The notes beneath the pieces were generated by a model. That model saw only the letters and a list, made by a program, of their open reading frames with translations. It did no database searches and was not told where the DNA came from. From the NCBI GenBank assembly GCA_020524245.1, contig JAIVLN010000010.1:1-63703 (forward strand): a stretch of 63,703 nt of DNA, given 5' to 3'. This DNA is from Rossellomorea aquimaris. GTDB lineage: Bacteria; Bacillota; Bacilli; Bacillales; Fictibacillaceae. Positions 9,396 through 19,156 of the stretch are shown here, one piece after another. Numbering within the stretch: the stretch's first letter is position 1; the number at the start of each line of letters is the position of its first letter. Made by a program: the position numbers and the translations under genes.

Positions 9396-10505
9396 TTGCT
9401 GAAACGAATTGTTCAATTATTTTTCATTATCGTTGGTGGAACATTAGGTTATTTATATGTACCTGAACTTATTCTAATATTAAATGATTTGGTCAATTTA
9501 GGAGATTTACCTGGTTTTATAACATCACCTTATATCGGTTCGTTCATTGGAGCATTATTATTTTTTGTCAGTACGTTTTGGTTAGCAGATTATATTGTCG
9601 GTTTCATTCAATGGATTGAAGAATCATTGATGAAAGCGCCTGTCGCAGATGTGTTATTCGGTTCATTCGGTCTCATTTTTGGATTGGTCGTCGCTTATTT
9701 GGCGATGTTCGCCTTGAATAGTATGGAACTCAGTATCGTCATGAATGTCATCGGCTTTTTCTGTACAGCCCTTCTAGGTTATATCGGTTTCCGTTTCGGG
9801 TTCAAAAAGCGTGAAGAGCTTGTGAATGTGTTTACGTCAGCACGCTTTGCCAACAAGAAAAAAGAAGCGGAAGCGGAAGGCAAGTCAGACGACGGCACCG
9901 TGTTGAAAATCCTTGATACGAGTGTCATAATTGACGGTAGAATTGCAGATGTTTGTCAGACAGGATTTTTGGAAGGTCCGATTGTTATACCACAATTCGT
10001 CCTGGAAGAATTGCAGCACATTGCGGATTCATCGGATGTTTTGAAAAGGAATCGTGGTCGAAGAGGCCTGGATATCCTCAATCGAATCCAAAAAGAACTC
10101 GCTGTAAAAGTTGAAATCTATGAAGGCGACTTCGAGGACGTTCAAGAAGTGGATAGTAAACTGGTCAAACTCGGAAAACTCGTATCAGGTATGGTCGTAA
10201 CAAATGACTATAACTTGAACAAAGTATGTGAGTTCCAGGGTGTTCCGGTTCTCAATATCAATGATTTAGCCAATGCAGTCAAACCGGTCGTCCTACCAGG
10301 AGAAGAGTTGAATGTACAGGTCATTAAAGACGGCAAGGAGCAGAACCAAGGTGTCGGGTATCTTGATGACGGAACGATGATCGTCGTTGAAGATGGTCGG
10401 GATTACATTGGTAAAACAATCGAAGTCCTCGTAACGAGTGTATTGCAAACATCTGCTGGTCGAATGATTTTTGCAAAGCCTAAGCTGTTGGAAAAGGCGT
10501 TGTAA
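9396..10505 (+). CDS. yacL: Membrane-anchored PIN/TRAM domain protein YacL
   Basis: The 369-residue protein has four transmembrane segments in the first 140 residues, then a PIN (PilT N-terminus) nuclease-like domain beginning at ILDTSVIIDGRI with conserved acidic residues (D...E...D), and a C-terminal TRAM RNA-binding domain (GYLDDGTMIVVEDG). Its cellular role is not established. It uses a TTG start at 9396, seven bases after GAGGAGGTGA; the expected LKRIVQ N-terminus supports this. It lies between disA and ispD as in B. subtilis. Confidence 0.93.
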   Translation: MLKRIVQLFFIIVGGTLGYLYVPELILILNDLVNLGDLPGFITSPYIGSFIGALLFFVSTFWLADYIVGFIQWIEESLMKAPVADVLFGSFGLIFGLVVAYLAMFALNSMELSIVMNVIGFFCTALLGYIGFRFGFKKREELVNVFTSARFANKKKEAEAEGKSDDGTVLKILDTSVIIDGRIADVCQTGFLEGPIVIPQFVLEELQHIADSSDVLKRNRGRRGLDILNRIQKELAVKVEIYEGDFEDVQEVDSKLVKLGKLVSGMVVTNDYNLNKVCEFQGVPVLNINDLANAVKPVVLPGEELNVQVIKDGKEQNQGVGYLDDGTMIVVEDGRDYIGKTIEVLVTSVLQTSAGRMIFAKPKLLEKAL

Positions 10506-10531
10506 TTCTTTCTGAAAGTAGATGAGAAATC

Positions 10532-11230
10532 GTGGATTATGTCGTAGTCATACCTGCTGCCGGACAAGGGAAGAGAATGAAGGCAGGAAAGAATAAACAA
10601 TTTTTGATGCTGGATGGCACACCATTGATCATTCATACCTTACGTATTTTTCAGGAGGATGAATGGTGTAGTGGGATTATCCTAGTCGGAAATGAGAATG
10701 AGTTGGATGACCTTCGTCTGCTCGTCGATGAGCATCAAGTAAATAAAGTCGATAAAATTGTTCCTGGAGGGAAGGAACGTCAGCATAGTGTCTATGAAGG
10801 ATTGAAGGCAGTTGAAGAAAATCCGCTTGTGCTGGTCCACGATGGTGCCCGCCCGTTCGTTTCTATCGAGTCTATACACAATCTCGTGTTGGAAACCGTA
10901 GAAAGTGGAGCGGCTGTACTCGGCGTCCCTATCAAGGATACGGTCAAGCAAATTGAACAGCAAAAAGTCGTCAAGACTGTAGACAGAAGTAGCTTGTGGG
11001 GGGTTCAAACCCCACAAGCTTTTCATCTGCCTCTCATTTTAAAAGCACATGAAACAGCTGTGAAGAACGGATATCTTGGAACAGATGATGCAAGTTTGAT
11101 GGAACATATCGGATATGAAGTTTCAATCGTCCAAGGGGATTATCTGAATATCAAATTGACGACACAAGAAGATCTTCTATTCGCGAAAGCGATCATCCGG
11201 GAGAGGGAGGAGCAGCAAAACAATGTTTAG
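10532..11230 (+). CDS. ispD: 2-C-methyl-D-erythritol 4-phosphate cytidylyltransferase IspD
   Basis: IspD transfers CMP to MEP in the non-mevalonate isoprenoid pathway. The nucleotide-binding start PAAGQGKRM and the conserved [10 protein letters not shown] and [10 protein letters not shown] motifs are present; the length (232) is normal. The GTG start at 10532 fits the family N-terminus although its ribosome site (GATGAG) is weak. The stop overlaps the start of ispF, the next cytidylate-handling enzyme of the pathway. Confidence 0.95.
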   Translation: MDYVVVIPAAGQGKRMKAGKNKQFLMLDGTPLIIHTLRIFQEDEWCSGIILVGNENELDDLRLLVDEHQVNKVDKIVPGGKERQHSVYEGLKAVEENPLVLVHDGARPFVSIESIHNLVLETVESGAAVLGVPIKDTVKQIEQQKVVKTVDRSSLWGVQTPQAFHLPLILKAHETAVKNGYLGTDDASLMEHIGYEVSIVQGDYLNIKLTTQEDLLFAKAIIREREEQQNNV

Positions 11231-11696
11231 AATTGGACAAGGATTTGATGTACATCAATTGGTAGAGGGAAGACCATTAATTATCGGTGGAGTCACCATT
11301 CCGCATGAAAAGGGATTACTCGGTCATTCCGATGCCGATGTATTATTACATGTGATTACAGATGCTGTTCTTGGAGCAATCGGGGAAGGGGATCTTGGAA
11401 AGCATTTTCCTGATACGAGTGCCGATTTTAAAGACATTGATTCTAAGATTCTATTGCAACGTGCCTTCCAATTAGCGAAAGAAAAAGGATACGCGCTAGG
11501 GAATGTAGATGCGACGATCATTGCACAACAACCTAAGATGGCCCCGCATATTTCTCACATGCGTGAAGTGATTGCTGAACTATTAGAAGCGGAACTCGAT
11601 CAAGTGAATGTGAAGGCCACAACAACTGAGAAACTCGGATTCACTGGAAGAGGAGAAGGAATCGCCGCTCAGGCGGTTGTTCTAATGGAAAAATAA
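11223..11696 (+). CDS. ispF: 2-C-methyl-D-erythritol 2,4-cyclodiphosphate synthase IspF
   Basis: IspF cyclises CDP-ME 2-phosphate, following IspD and IspE in the MEP pathway. The metal-binding motif GFDVHQL (Asp and His) and [10 protein letters not shown] are intact, as is the C-terminal [14 protein letters not shown]. Length (157) is standard for the trimeric enzyme. It overlaps ispD by eight bases, so translation is coupled. Confidence 0.96.
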   Translation: MFRIGQGFDVHQLVEGRPLIIGGVTIPHEKGLLGHSDADVLLHVITDAVLGAIGEGDLGKHFPDTSADFKDIDSKILLQRAFQLAKEKGYALGNVDATIIAQQPKMAPHISHMREVIAELLEAELDQVNVKATTTEKLGFTGRGEGIAAQAVVLMEK

Positions 11697-11776
11697 ACCT
11701 GGTGGACATACATAGGTTTATAATTTTGAACTATGATAAACTATCAACAAAAGAATGTGGAAGGTGAGATGAACTC

Positions 11777-13246
11777 ATGTCAGATCAAGTTAGAGTACGT
11801 TATGCGCCAAGTCCGACTGGACATTTACATATAGGAAATGCTCGTGCAGCCCTCTTCAACTACTTATTCGCACGCAGTCAAAACGGAACATTCGTCATCC
11901 GTATTGAAGATACCGACCAGAAACGAAATGTTGAAGGTGGAGAATACAGCCAGCTTAACTATTTGAAGTGGCTCGGAATCGATTGGGATGAGAGTGTCGA
12001 TGTTGGTGGAGATTATGGACCATACCGACAAATGGAACGACTTGATATTTACCGTGAACACTATCAAGATCTTCTAGATCGCGGTCTTGCATACAAATGT
12101 TACTGTACTGAAGAAGAACTTGAGCAGGAAAGAGAAGCTCAACAAGCACGTGGAGAAATGCCACGTTACTCCGGGAAATGCCGCCATCTGACAAAAGAGG
12201 AGCAAGAAAGACTAGCAGGCGAGGGAAGAAAACCAAGTATTCGTTTTGCTGTTCCCCGTGACAAGGAATATTCATTCATTGATATCGTCAAAGAGAAAGT
12301 GACATTTGAATCGAATGGTATCGGAGACTGGGTCATCGTCAAAAAAGATGGTATCCCAACTTATAACTTTGCGGTTGCAATTGATGACCATCATATGAAG
12401 ATCAGCCATGTATTGCGTGGTGACGATCATATTTCCAATACACCGAAACAGCTCATGATTTATGAAGCATTCGGTTGGGAACCACCGAAGTTCGGTCATA
12501 TGACATTAATCGTTAATGAAAATCGTAAGAAGCTGAGTAAACGGGATGAGTCTACCATCCAGTTCATCGAGCAATATGAAGACCTGGGCTATCTGCCTGA
12601 GGCACTTTTCAACTTCATCGCACTACTTGGATGGTCTCCAAAAGGAGAAGAAGAATTGTTCACGAAAGAGCAATTCATTGAAATCTTTGACGCAGACCGT
12701 CTGTCTAAAGCGGCAGCTGTCTTTGATACGAAGAAGCTCGAGTGGATGAACAACCAGTACATCAAAAATGCAGACTTTGACCGTGTTCTTGAGTTGACGG
12801 TGCCTCACTTGGAGCGAGCGGGTCGAATTTCGGAAGACCGCACACCGGAAGAAGACGAGTGGGTGAAGAAGCTCGTATCTCTTTATCAAGAACAACTTTC
12901 ACATGGTGCTGAGATCGTAGCTCTCACTGAGCTCTTCTTTAACAAATCAGTTGAATACAACGATGCCGCAGCGGAGATTTTAAGTGAAGAGCAAGTACCG
13001 GAAGTGTTGAATGGATTGAAAGATCAAATTCAACCGATGGAAACGTTCGAGCCTGCTGAGATTAAAGCTGCAATCAAAGCAACACAAAAAGCGACAGGTC
13101 ACAAGGGCAAGAAACTGTTCATGCCGATCCGTGTTGCTGCGACCGGACAATCTCATGGACCTGAATTGCCGGACTCACTTTCTCTACTTGGAAAAGAGGT
13201 CGTCCTTTCAAGATTGGACGAAGCGGTTCAAAAATTCGGGAAGTAA
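11777..13246 (+). CDS. gltX: Glutamyl-tRNA synthetase
   Basis: GltX charges tRNA-Glu, and in Bacillus-type bacteria also tRNA-Gln as the first step of the amidation route. The class I signatures are clear: [15 protein letters not shown] (HIGN at 18-21) and KLSKR near residue 255. At 489 residues it is normal. The ATG is preceded by GAAGGTGAG. It lies 80 bp after ispF; no convincing promoter was found in that gap. Confidence 0.97.
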   Translation: MSDQVRVRYAPSPTGHLHIGNARAALFNYLFARSQNGTFVIRIEDTDQKRNVEGGEYSQLNYLKWLGIDWDESVDVGGDYGPYRQMERLDIYREHYQDLLDRGLAYKCYCTEEELEQEREAQQARGEMPRYSGKCRHLTKEEQERLAGEGRKPSIRFAVPRDKEYSFIDIVKEKVTFESNGIGDWVIVKKDGIPTYNFAVAIDDHHMKISHVLRGDDHISNTPKQLMIYEAFGWEPPKFGHMTLIVNENRKKLSKRDESTIQFIEQYEDLGYLPEALFNFIALLGWSPKGEEELFTKEQFIEIFDADRLSKAAAVFDTKKLEWMNNQYIKNADFDRVLELTVPHLERAGRISEDRTPEEDEWVKKLVSLYQEQLSHGAEIVALTELFFNKSVEYNDAAAEILSEEQVPEVLNGLKDQIQPMETFEPAEIKAAIKATQKATGHKGKKLFMPIRVAATGQSHGPELPDSLSLLGKEVVLSRLDEAVQKFGK

Positions 13247-13250
13247 ATAA

Positions 13251-13279
13251 TACACATTTTGAATAAAATATAATATAGT
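13251..13279 (+). promoter_or_regulatory. Candidate promoter of the cysE leader
   Basis: TACACA (13251-13256) and TATAGT (13274-13279) are 17 bp apart just after gltX; an overlapping TATAAT at 13269-13274 is an alternative -10. Confidence 0.45.
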
Positions 13280-13299
13280 AAAGAAAACATGAAACGTTA

Positions 13300-13546
13300 A
13301 ATCGACGATGAGGAGAAGTAAAGAAGCGCGATCCTTTCTCAGAGAGGACCACATTTGGTGAAAGTGGTCTAAAGATCGACTCTTGAAATGCACCTCAGAG
13401 ACCCCTGTTGAAATAGAGTAGGTAGGGGCGGTTCTTCCACCGTTAGAGGAAGCCTGAGTGGGAAGGGTTGTTTTTAATTCTTCTAAACAGAGTGGGACCG
13501 CGCCGTAAGCGTCTCTGTGATTTGTTGTCACAGAGGCGTTTTTTTA
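13300..13546 (+). promoter_or_regulatory. T-box leader (tRNA-Cys sensing) with terminator
   Basis: The T-box sequence AGAGTGGGACCGCG (13489-13502) is followed by a terminator hairpin GCGTCTCTGTGA (13509-13520) with TCACAGAGGCG (13528-13538) and seven T. In the antiterminator, ACAGAG before the T-box can pair with CTCTGT from the left arm of the terminator. The specifier is probably TGC (Cys) at 13389-13391 within GAAATGCACC, agreeing with the downstream cysE-cysS genes. Uncharged tRNA-Cys would favour readthrough. The base after TGG is G rather than the usual A. Confidence 0.9.
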
Positions 13547-13560
13547 TTTTCATTCAGTAT

Positions 13561-13711
13561 TGCTCCCCTTACAGCTTCTGTCACTAAATGAATACTTACA
13601 GGTAAACTTGACGTATTCATTCCGTTCCATAAGCTACTCGCTTCACTCGTCAAAGATTTTTTAAAGGGGAGCAGTGAAGCATACTCGTAGGTGTCCTAAT
13701 TTCTGTAGGAC
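13561..13711 (+). other. Structured segment between T-box terminator and cysE
   Basis: TGCTCCCCTT (13561-13570) is perfectly complementary to AAGGGGAGCA (13664-13673). Inside it, ATGAATAC (13589-13596) pairs with GTATTCAT (13613-13620). A separate hairpin follows, GTCCTA (13693-13698) with TAGGAC (13706-13711). The segment encodes no convincing protein. It may be a second regulatory RNA structure or a decayed inverted-repeat element. Confidence 0.5.
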
Positions 13712-13813
13712 CATGGGTGCAAAGGAAGTAAAAGGAAGGATCCTTAAAATTCATTTTAAAGAAATCATAATTCTGACAGTCATAGAAAATACTCGAGAGG
13801 AGGCGTGACGTTC

Positions 13814-14461
13814 ATGTTTAAGACCTTGAAGGAAGATATCGATGTCGTTTTTGACCAAGATCCAGCTGCTCGTAGTTATTTCGAGGTGATTTTAACTTAT
13901 TCCGGCTTGCATGCGATCTGGGCGCATCGATTTGCACATCTGTTCTGGAGAAAGAAAATGTTCTTTCTTGCTCGTGTCATATCCCAAATCAGTCGTTTTT
14001 TCACCGGAATTGAAATCCACCCTGGCGCGAAGGTGGGGAAACGATGTTTTATCGACCATGGAATGGGGGTCGTCATCGGGGAAACGTGTGAAATCGGCGA
14101 TAATGTCACCTTGTTCCAGGGCGTGACATTAGGCGGAACTGGAAAAGAAAAAGGGAAACGTCACCCGACCCTTGAGGACCATACATTGGTGGCAACAGGT
14201 GCAAAGGTATTGGGTTCGATTACGATCGGGCAATATTCCAAAGTCGGTGCCGGATCTGTTGTCTTGCAAGATGTACCACCGAACTCTACAGTCGTCGGTA
14301 TACCGGGGAAAGTCGTCATCCAGGATGGCGTCAAAATCAAAGGCAACCTGGACCATCATAAATTACCGGACCCTGTTTCGGATAAATTCAAGCAGATGGA
14401 AAATGAATTGGAACGCTTGAAAGAAGAAATTGAACAAATGAAAAGGAGTGGGCACAATTGA
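13814..14461 (+). CDS. cysE: Serine O-acetyltransferase CysE
   Basis: CysE acetylates L-serine with acetyl-CoA, the first step from serine to cysteine. The 215-residue protein has the helical N-terminal part ([19 protein letters not shown]) and a left-handed beta-helix of hexapeptide repeats with the catalytic [16 protein letters not shown] region. ATG 13814 is preferred over GTG 13805 because GAGGAGG at 13797-13803 is ten bases upstream and the N-terminus then matches the family. Its stop overlaps the cysS start. Control is by the T-box upstream. Confidence 0.96.
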   Translation: MFKTLKEDIDVVFDQDPAARSYFEVILTYSGLHAIWAHRFAHLFWRKKMFFLARVISQISRFFTGIEIHPGAKVGKRCFIDHGMGVVIGETCEIGDNVTLFQGVTLGGTGKEKGKRHPTLEDHTLVATGAKVLGSITIGQYSKVGAGSVVLQDVPPNSTVVGIPGKVVIQDGVKIKGNLDHHKLPDPVSDKFKQMENELERLKEEIEQMKRSGHN

Positions 14462-15861
14462 GCATTCAAATTTATAATACTTTGACACGACAAAAAGAAA
14501 CCTTCCAACCGATTGAAGAAGGAAAAGTAAAGATGTACGTTTGCGGACCTACTGTTTACAACTATATTCACATCGGAAATGCTCGCCCTCCGATCGTCTT
14601 CGATACGGTTCGTCGCTATTTGGAATATCGAGGGTACGACGTACAGTTCGTCTCTAATTTTACCGATGTCGATGACAAAATCATTAAAGCTGCAAATGAA
14701 TTAGGCGAAGAAGTACCGACATTGTCCAAACGGTTCATTGAAGCGTATCATGAAGACACTTCCGCTTTGAACGTGAGAAAAGCGGATCTTCATCCGACGG
14801 TGACGGATACGATGGAAGACATCATTCAATTTATTGAAAAGCTCGTAGAGAAAGATTATGCATACGCTTCTGGAGGCGATGTATACTTCCGAACGAAAAA
14901 ATTTGATGATTATGGTAAACTCTCTCATCAATCTATCGACGAACTCCGCTTAGGATCAAGAATTCAAGTTGGGGAAAATAAGGAAGATCCACTGGACTTT
15001 GTCCTCTGGAAAGCAGCGAAAGAGGGAGAAATCTATTGGGAGAGCCCTTGGGGTCAAGGAAGACCTGGTTGGCATATCGAGTGCTCAGCGATGGTGAAGA
15101 AGTATCTCGGAGATACAATTGACATCCATGCTGGGGGGCAGGACTTGTCATTCCCACACCATGAAAATGAAATCGCCCAGTCGGAAGCGCTTAATGAAAA
15201 GACGATGGCGAATTATTGGATGCATAACGGGTATATCAATATCAATAATGAAAAAATGTCCAAATCTCTCGGTAACTTTATTTTACTGCACGATTTGATC
15301 CAAAAGTATGATCCACAAGCCTTCCGATTCTTCATGTTGAACGTTCATTACCGTCATCCGATCAACTTTACGGATGAACTGCTTGATAGTGCCAAGACGA
15401 GTCTCGAACGTATCCGTACGACTGTCGAGAATCTCGAGCACCGGATTACGCATAGTGCGGATCTTGGTCTTGAAAATGAAAAATGGCTTGAAAAGATCGA
15501 CCAGTACAAAGCAAGATTCATCGAAGAGATGGACGATGATTTTAACACGTCAAATGCTATTGCAACTCTGTTCGACTTATCGAAAGAGGCCAATGTCTAC
15601 CTTCAAGAGGAAAATACGACGATCGAAGTGCTGGAGCGTTTCGTTGCGCTCTTTGATGAATTCGGTCAAGTGTTGGGTCTTGAACTGAAGCAAGCAAAAG
15701 AATTGTTGGATGAAGAAATCGAGTCCTTGATAGAGCAACGGAATCAAGCACGTAAAGAAAAGAACTTCCAACTCGCAGACCAAATCCGTGACGATCTCGC
15801 TGGCCAAGGGATCATTCTGGAGGATACTCCACAAGGCGTCAGGTGGAAGCGAAAATCATGA
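14458..15861 (+). CDS. cysS: Cysteinyl-tRNA synthetase
   Basis: CysS charges tRNA-Cys. Class I motifs are intact: C29 with HIGN (38-41) in [16 protein letters not shown], zinc ligands in HIECSAM and FPHHENE, and KMSKSLGNF. The 467 residues are normal. It starts with TTG in a TTGA overlap with cysE, after AAAGGAGTG, so cysteine synthesis and tRNA-Cys charging are translated together under one T-box. Confidence 0.97.
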   Translation: MSIQIYNTLTRQKETFQPIEEGKVKMYVCGPTVYNYIHIGNARPPIVFDTVRRYLEYRGYDVQFVSNFTDVDDKIIKAANELGEEVPTLSKRFIEAYHEDTSALNVRKADLHPTVTDTMEDIIQFIEKLVEKDYAYASGGDVYFRTKKFDDYGKLSHQSIDELRLGSRIQVGENKEDPLDFVLWKAAKEGEIYWESPWGQGRPGWHIECSAMVKKYLGDTIDIHAGGQDLSFPHHENEIAQSEALNEKTMANYWMHNGYININNEKMSKSLGNFILLHDLIQKYDPQAFRFFMLNVHYRHPINFTDELLDSAKTSLERIRTTVENLEHRITHSADLGLENEKWLEKIDQYKARFIEEMDDDFNTSNAIATLFDLSKEANVYLQEENTTIEVLERFVALFDEFGQVLGLELKQAKELLDEEIESLIEQRNQARKEKNFQLADQIRDDLAGQGIILEDTPQGVRWKRKS

Positions 15862-16292
15862 ATGAACCCTACAGTGGAGCAGTCTCCAATCCAAAATTAC
15901 TAAAATCATCGGCTCTCGCGTACATGGGAGATGCTGTCTATGAAGTCTATATCCGTTCTTACTTGTTAGGAAAAGGTGAGGTCAAACCGCAACAACTCCA
16001 CAAACTTGCTACAAAATATGTTTCTGCAAAAGCTCAAGCTATCGCTATTTTAGCTTTGCTTGAGCAGCAGGAACTTTCAGAAGAGGAGCAAGGGGTTGTC
16101 CGCCGGGGGCGGAACAGTAAGATGGGAGCAGTACCAAAGAATACCGACATACAGACATACCGTTATGGCACGGCTTTTGAAGCCTTGATCGGTTTTCTTT
16201 ATCTGTCACAAAAGCAAGAGCGTATGGATGATATCATCCGTCAATCCATCTCGATCATTGAACAAGCCGAAGGAGGGAAATCAGTTGAATAA
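15858..16292 (+). CDS. mrnC: Mini-ribonuclease 3 MrnC
   Basis: Mini-III trims the ends of 23S rRNA precursor. It is a RNase III catalytic domain without the double-stranded RNA-binding domain. The 144-residue product has the motif [14 protein letters not shown] (conserved Asp) and [17 protein letters not shown] (catalytic Glu). ATG 15858 overlaps the cysS stop as ATGA; a GTG at 15843 is possible but would lengthen the overlap. Confidence 0.94.
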   Translation: MNEPYSGAVSNPKLLKSSALAYMGDAVYEVYIRSYLLGKGEVKPQQLHKLATKYVSAKAQAIAILALLEQQELSEEEQGVVRRGRNSKMGAVPKNTDIQTYRYGTAFEALIGFLYLSQKQERMDDIIRQSISIIEQAEGGKSVE

Positions 16293-17031
16293 CGATATTG
16301 TAATCGGACGTAATCCAGTATTAGAAGCCCTTCGATCTGGCCGGGATATCAATAAGATCATGGTGGCAGAAGGGGCTCAAAAAGGTTCAATCGGACAAGT
16401 CATCAGTTTAGCGAAGAAAGAGCGGATCCAAGTCCAATATGTTCCGAAGAAAAAAATCGACACGTTAGCAGAAGGCGTCAATCACCAGGGGGTGTTAGCT
16501 TATGTCGCGGCCTATGATTATGCGGATATCGAAGACATTTTCCAGTTAGCTTCAGAGCGGAATGAGGATCCATTTTTCCTCGTATTGGACGAAATCGAAG
16601 ATCCACATAACCTAGGTTCTATCTTACGAACGGCGGATGCTTCTGGTGCACATGGTGTCATCATCCCAAAAAGAAGAGCGGTAGGACTGACTTCTGCCGT
16701 CGCAAAATCATCTACAGGTGCAATTGAATATATACCTGTTGTCCGTGTAACCAATATCGCCCGGACTATTGAAGAATTAAAAGACAGAGGTGTCTGGTTT
16801 GTCGCTACAGATGCAAAAGGCGATCAAGATTATACACAAGCACGATATGATATGCCGATCGGCCTTGTAATCGGAAGTGAAGGTAAAGGAATCGGCAGAC
16901 TCGTAAAGGAAAAGTGTGACTTCCTCGTCTCATTACCGATGAGGGGGAAAGTTACCTCGCTGAATGCCTCAGTCGCAGCCGGATTACTTATGTACGAGGT
17001 CTATCGTCAGCGTATGTCAGCAGGGGAATAA
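16285..17031 (+). CDS. rlmB: 23S rRNA (guanosine-2'-O-)-methyltransferase RlmB
   Basis: RlmB is a SPOUT-class enzyme that methylates a guanosine in domain V of 23S rRNA. The 248-residue protein has an N-terminal L30e-like substrate-binding domain (VIGRNPVLEAL) and the SPOUT knot motifs LDEIEDPHNLGSILRTA, IGSEGKGIGRL and LPMRGKVTSLNASVA. TTG 16285 is chosen: AAGGAGGG ends seven bases upstream, and the reading frame further up lies within mrnC. It overlaps mrnC by eight bases. Confidence 0.95.
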   Translation: MNNDIVIGRNPVLEALRSGRDINKIMVAEGAQKGSIGQVISLAKKERIQVQYVPKKKIDTLAEGVNHQGVLAYVAAYDYADIEDIFQLASERNEDPFFLVLDEIEDPHNLGSILRTADASGAHGVIIPKRRAVGLTSAVAKSSTGAIEYIPVVRVTNIARTIEELKDRGVWFVATDAKGDQDYTQARYDMPIGLVIGSEGKGIGRLVKEKCDFLVSLPMRGKVTSLNASVAAGLLMYEVYRQRMSAGE

Positions 17032-17033
17032 CA

Positions 17034-17543
17034 ATGGAAATTCTCTTGGTAGACGGTTATAACATGATAGGGGATTGGCCGGAGCTCAGAGTTTTAAGAG
17101 AGAAAGACCTTGCAGCTGCGCGTGACATTCTGGTGGACAAGATGGCTGAATATCAGGCTTATACGGGTATGAGGGTCATTGTCGTTTTCGATGCACACTT
17201 CGTTCCAGGGTCTGAGACGAAATATAAGAATTACCGGATCGAGGTCATTTTTACAAAAGAAAATGAATCAGCAGATGAGCGAATTGAAAAATTAGCAAAA
17301 GAATTAAAAGACATTCGCACAGAGATCCATGTAGCGACCTCTGACTTCTTGGAACAATGGGTTACTTTCGGTCTCGGAGCGCTGAGGAAATCGGCGCGAG
17401 AGCTTGCCATAGAAGTAAATCAGATCGAACAGAGGATCAGTAGACAGGTGGATGACATGAAGAAACAACGTCGGTCATCCAGCCTGACTTTGTCCGATGA
17501 AGTGGCTGAAATTTTTGAAAAATGGCGCCGAGGGGACCGTTGA
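17034..17543 (+). CDS. rae1: Ribosome-associated endoribonuclease Rae1 (YacP, NYN domain)
   Basis: In B. subtilis Rae1 cleaves certain mRNAs in the ribosomal A site. The 169-residue protein has the NYN/PIN-like core: LLVDGYNMIGDWP at the N-terminus, VVFDAHFVPG, FTKENESADERIE and VATSDFLEQ, giving the conserved acidic residues. The C-terminal part is helical and basic. The ATG follows AGGGGAATAAC directly after rlmB, so it belongs to the same transcript. Confidence 0.9.
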   Translation: MEILLVDGYNMIGDWPELRVLREKDLAAARDILVDKMAEYQAYTGMRVIVVFDAHFVPGSETKYKNYRIEVIFTKENESADERIEKLAKELKDIRTEIHVATSDFLEQWVTFGLGALRKSARELAIEVNQIEQRISRQVDDMKKQRRSSSLTLSDEVAEIFEKWRRGDR

Positions 17544-17547
17544 GCGG

Positions 17548-17577
17548 TTGACGTTTGTCGAATGCCTACTGTATAAT
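17548..17577 (+). promoter_or_regulatory. Sigma-A promoter of sigH
   Basis: TTGACG (17548-17553) and TATAAT (17572-17577) are separated by 18 bp, 38 bp before the sigH start. In B. subtilis the sigH promoter is sigma-A dependent and repressed by AbrB; AT-rich DNA follows the -10 here, but AbrB binding cannot be read from sequence. Confidence 0.8.
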
Positions 17578-17615
17578 ATTTCTATATATAGGTCGCCATG
17601 GTCGGAGGGATTCTC

Positions 17616-18266
17616 GTGAGCACAGAACTCAAAGAGATTGTACACCCGGAATTTGACGAGCTTGAAGATGAGTCGATTGTGGAGCAGGTTCACGAAGGAC
17701 AAAGCGCCGCACTTGAATACTTAATCAACAAGTATAAGAATTTCGTCCGCGCTAAAGCACGGTCTTATTTTTTGATCGGTGCTGATCGCGAAGACATCAT
17801 TCAAGAAGGTATGATCGGTTTGTATAAGGCCATCCGTGATTTTAAAGAGGACAAGCTTTCTTCTTTCAAAGCCTTCGCTGAACTCTGTATCACCCGCCAG
17901 ATGATCACCGCCATTAAAACGGCAACGAGACAAAAACACATTCCGCTGAATTCATATGTATCACTTGATAAGCCAATATACGATGAAGAATCGGACCGTA
18001 CGTTACTAGACGTCATATGTGGATCAAGGGTAACAGACCCCGAAGAGCTGATCATCAACCAGGAGGAATTTGATGATATCGAGCTTAAAATGGGGGAGCT
18101 TCTGAGTGATTTAGAACGAAAAGTATTAATGTTGTATTTGGATGGACGATCCTATCAGGAGATATCTGTTGATTTGAATCGTCACGTAAAATCAATCGAC
18201 AATGCCCTGCAACGGGTTAAACGGAAGTTGGAAAGGTATCTTGAGCTTAGAGAAGTCGGCTTATGA
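17616..18266 (+). CDS. sigH: RNA polymerase sigma factor SigH
   Basis: SigH directs early stationary-phase and sporulation transcription. The 216-residue protein has region 2 (RSYFLIGADREDIIQEGMIG and FKAFAELCITRQM) and region 4 (LSDLERKVLMLYLDGRSYQE, then a helix-turn-helix). GTG 17616 is preferred: GGAGGG at 17604-17609 is six bases upstream; the ATG at 17598 precedes the ribosome site. It has its own promoter and terminator, so it is mostly independent of its neighbours. Confidence 0.96.
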   Translation: MSTELKEIVHPEFDELEDESIVEQVHEGQSAALEYLINKYKNFVRAKARSYFLIGADREDIIQEGMIGLYKAIRDFKEDKLSSFKAFAELCITRQMITAIKTATRQKHIPLNSYVSLDKPIYDEESDRTLLDVICGSRVTDPEELIINQEEFDDIELKMGELLSDLERKVLMLYLDGRSYQEISVDLNRHVKSIDNALQRVKRKLERYLELREVGL

Positions 18267-18317
18267 CCCACCGCTTCAGGCAGGGAAAAGTGTAATTTAA
18301 AATGTAAGAATACTTCG

Positions 18318-18342
18318 ACAGGGAGCCATCCCTGTTTTTTTC
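18318..18342 (+). terminator. Terminator after sigH
   Basis: ACAGGGA (18318-18324) pairs with TCCCTGT (18329-18335) around GCCA, followed by seven T. Confidence 0.9.
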
Positions 18343-18371
18343 TTGGGGCAAGTCCTGAACGACCATTCCTG

Positions 18372-18435
18372 TTGGTTTCAAACGAAATTTACGAGATTCC
18401 CGCGGGAACAGCGAGTGAATTTCGATGAAATCAAC
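18372..18435. repeat. Dispersed palindromic repeat, miniature copy
   Basis: TTGGTTTCAAACGAAATTTA on the left is nearly the reverse complement of TGAATTTCGATGAAATCAAC on the right, with CCCGCGGGAA in the centre. It keeps both arms of the element at 51566-51711 but lacks about 80 bp of its middle. Confidence 0.75.
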
Positions 18436-18587
18436 GCAGGTAAACTCTTGTTACATCAGGCTTGGAACGTTTAGGGCGCGTTGACAGGACTATACCCCTA
18501 TGATAAAGTGTATAGCATAAAATGGACATAGTATGGATAAAACTCGGACTTGATTCGGGTCTAACGGTTTTCTGGAGAGGGTTACAG

Positions 18588-18737
18588 ATGCGCACGAAAA
18601 TTATACTTGCATGTGAACAATGTAAACAACGAAATTATACGACTATGAAGAACAAGGAAAGTGATCAAGGTCGTATTGAAATGAAGAAGTTCTGTAAGCA
18701 TTGCCAAATGCACACTGTGCACCGTGAAACGAAATAA
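18588..18737 (+). CDS. rpmG: 50S ribosomal protein L33
   Basis: A 49-residue L33 beginning [12 protein letters not shown]. It is the zinc-binding form with CEQC and CKHC pairs. ATG 18588 follows GGAGAGGG. It sits just before secE and nusG, the usual place for one L33 paralogue (B. subtilis rpmGB). A TTGACA at 18481 is upstream but no matching -10 at good spacing is clear. Confidence 0.95.
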   Translation: MRTKIILACEQCKQRNYTTMKNKESDQGRIEMKKFCKHCQMHTVHRETK

Positions 18738-18881
18738 AATCCGATCAATTTTCAAATAAATAGAACCGTGTTGCCTGTATTCAGCAATAGTTTTTCATTT
18801 TAGACTTGTTATTCACGAAGCGAAGGCAAAGCGGAATGTTTTAATGAGTTTTTATCATAACCAATTTATTCTGGGGGTAAG

Positions 18882-19082
18882 ATGATGGCTGGAATTGTAC
18901 AAAAGACAGGAAGATTTTTCTCAAATGTCGTCAAGGAGCTGAAGCGTGTTTCTTGGCCAAACCGTAAGGAATTGACTCGTTATACGATCACGGTCATTAC
19001 GACTGTGTTATTTATTGTCCTATTCTTTACTGTAATTGATTTAGGATTAAGTTGGGTAATTGAAACATTCCTGGAAAACTAG
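18882..19082 (+). CDS. secE: Preprotein translocase subunit SecE
   Basis: SecE is the single-span clamp of the SecYEG channel. The 66-residue protein has the conserved amphipathic motif VVKELKRVSWPNRKEL and one membrane segment (about 35-60). Start could be 18882 or the next ATG at 18885; GGGGGT lies upstream. It precedes nusG as in most bacteria. Confidence 0.95.
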   Translation: MMAGIVQKTGRFFSNVVKELKRVSWPNRKELTRYTITVITTVLFIVLFFTVIDLGLSWVIETFLEN

Positions 19083-19156
19083 AATCTAGCTGATTAAGCT
19101 GAAATACTAATGGCTACAATGGTAAAGTAAATCCGTTTGGGAGGGAAAGGACGACC

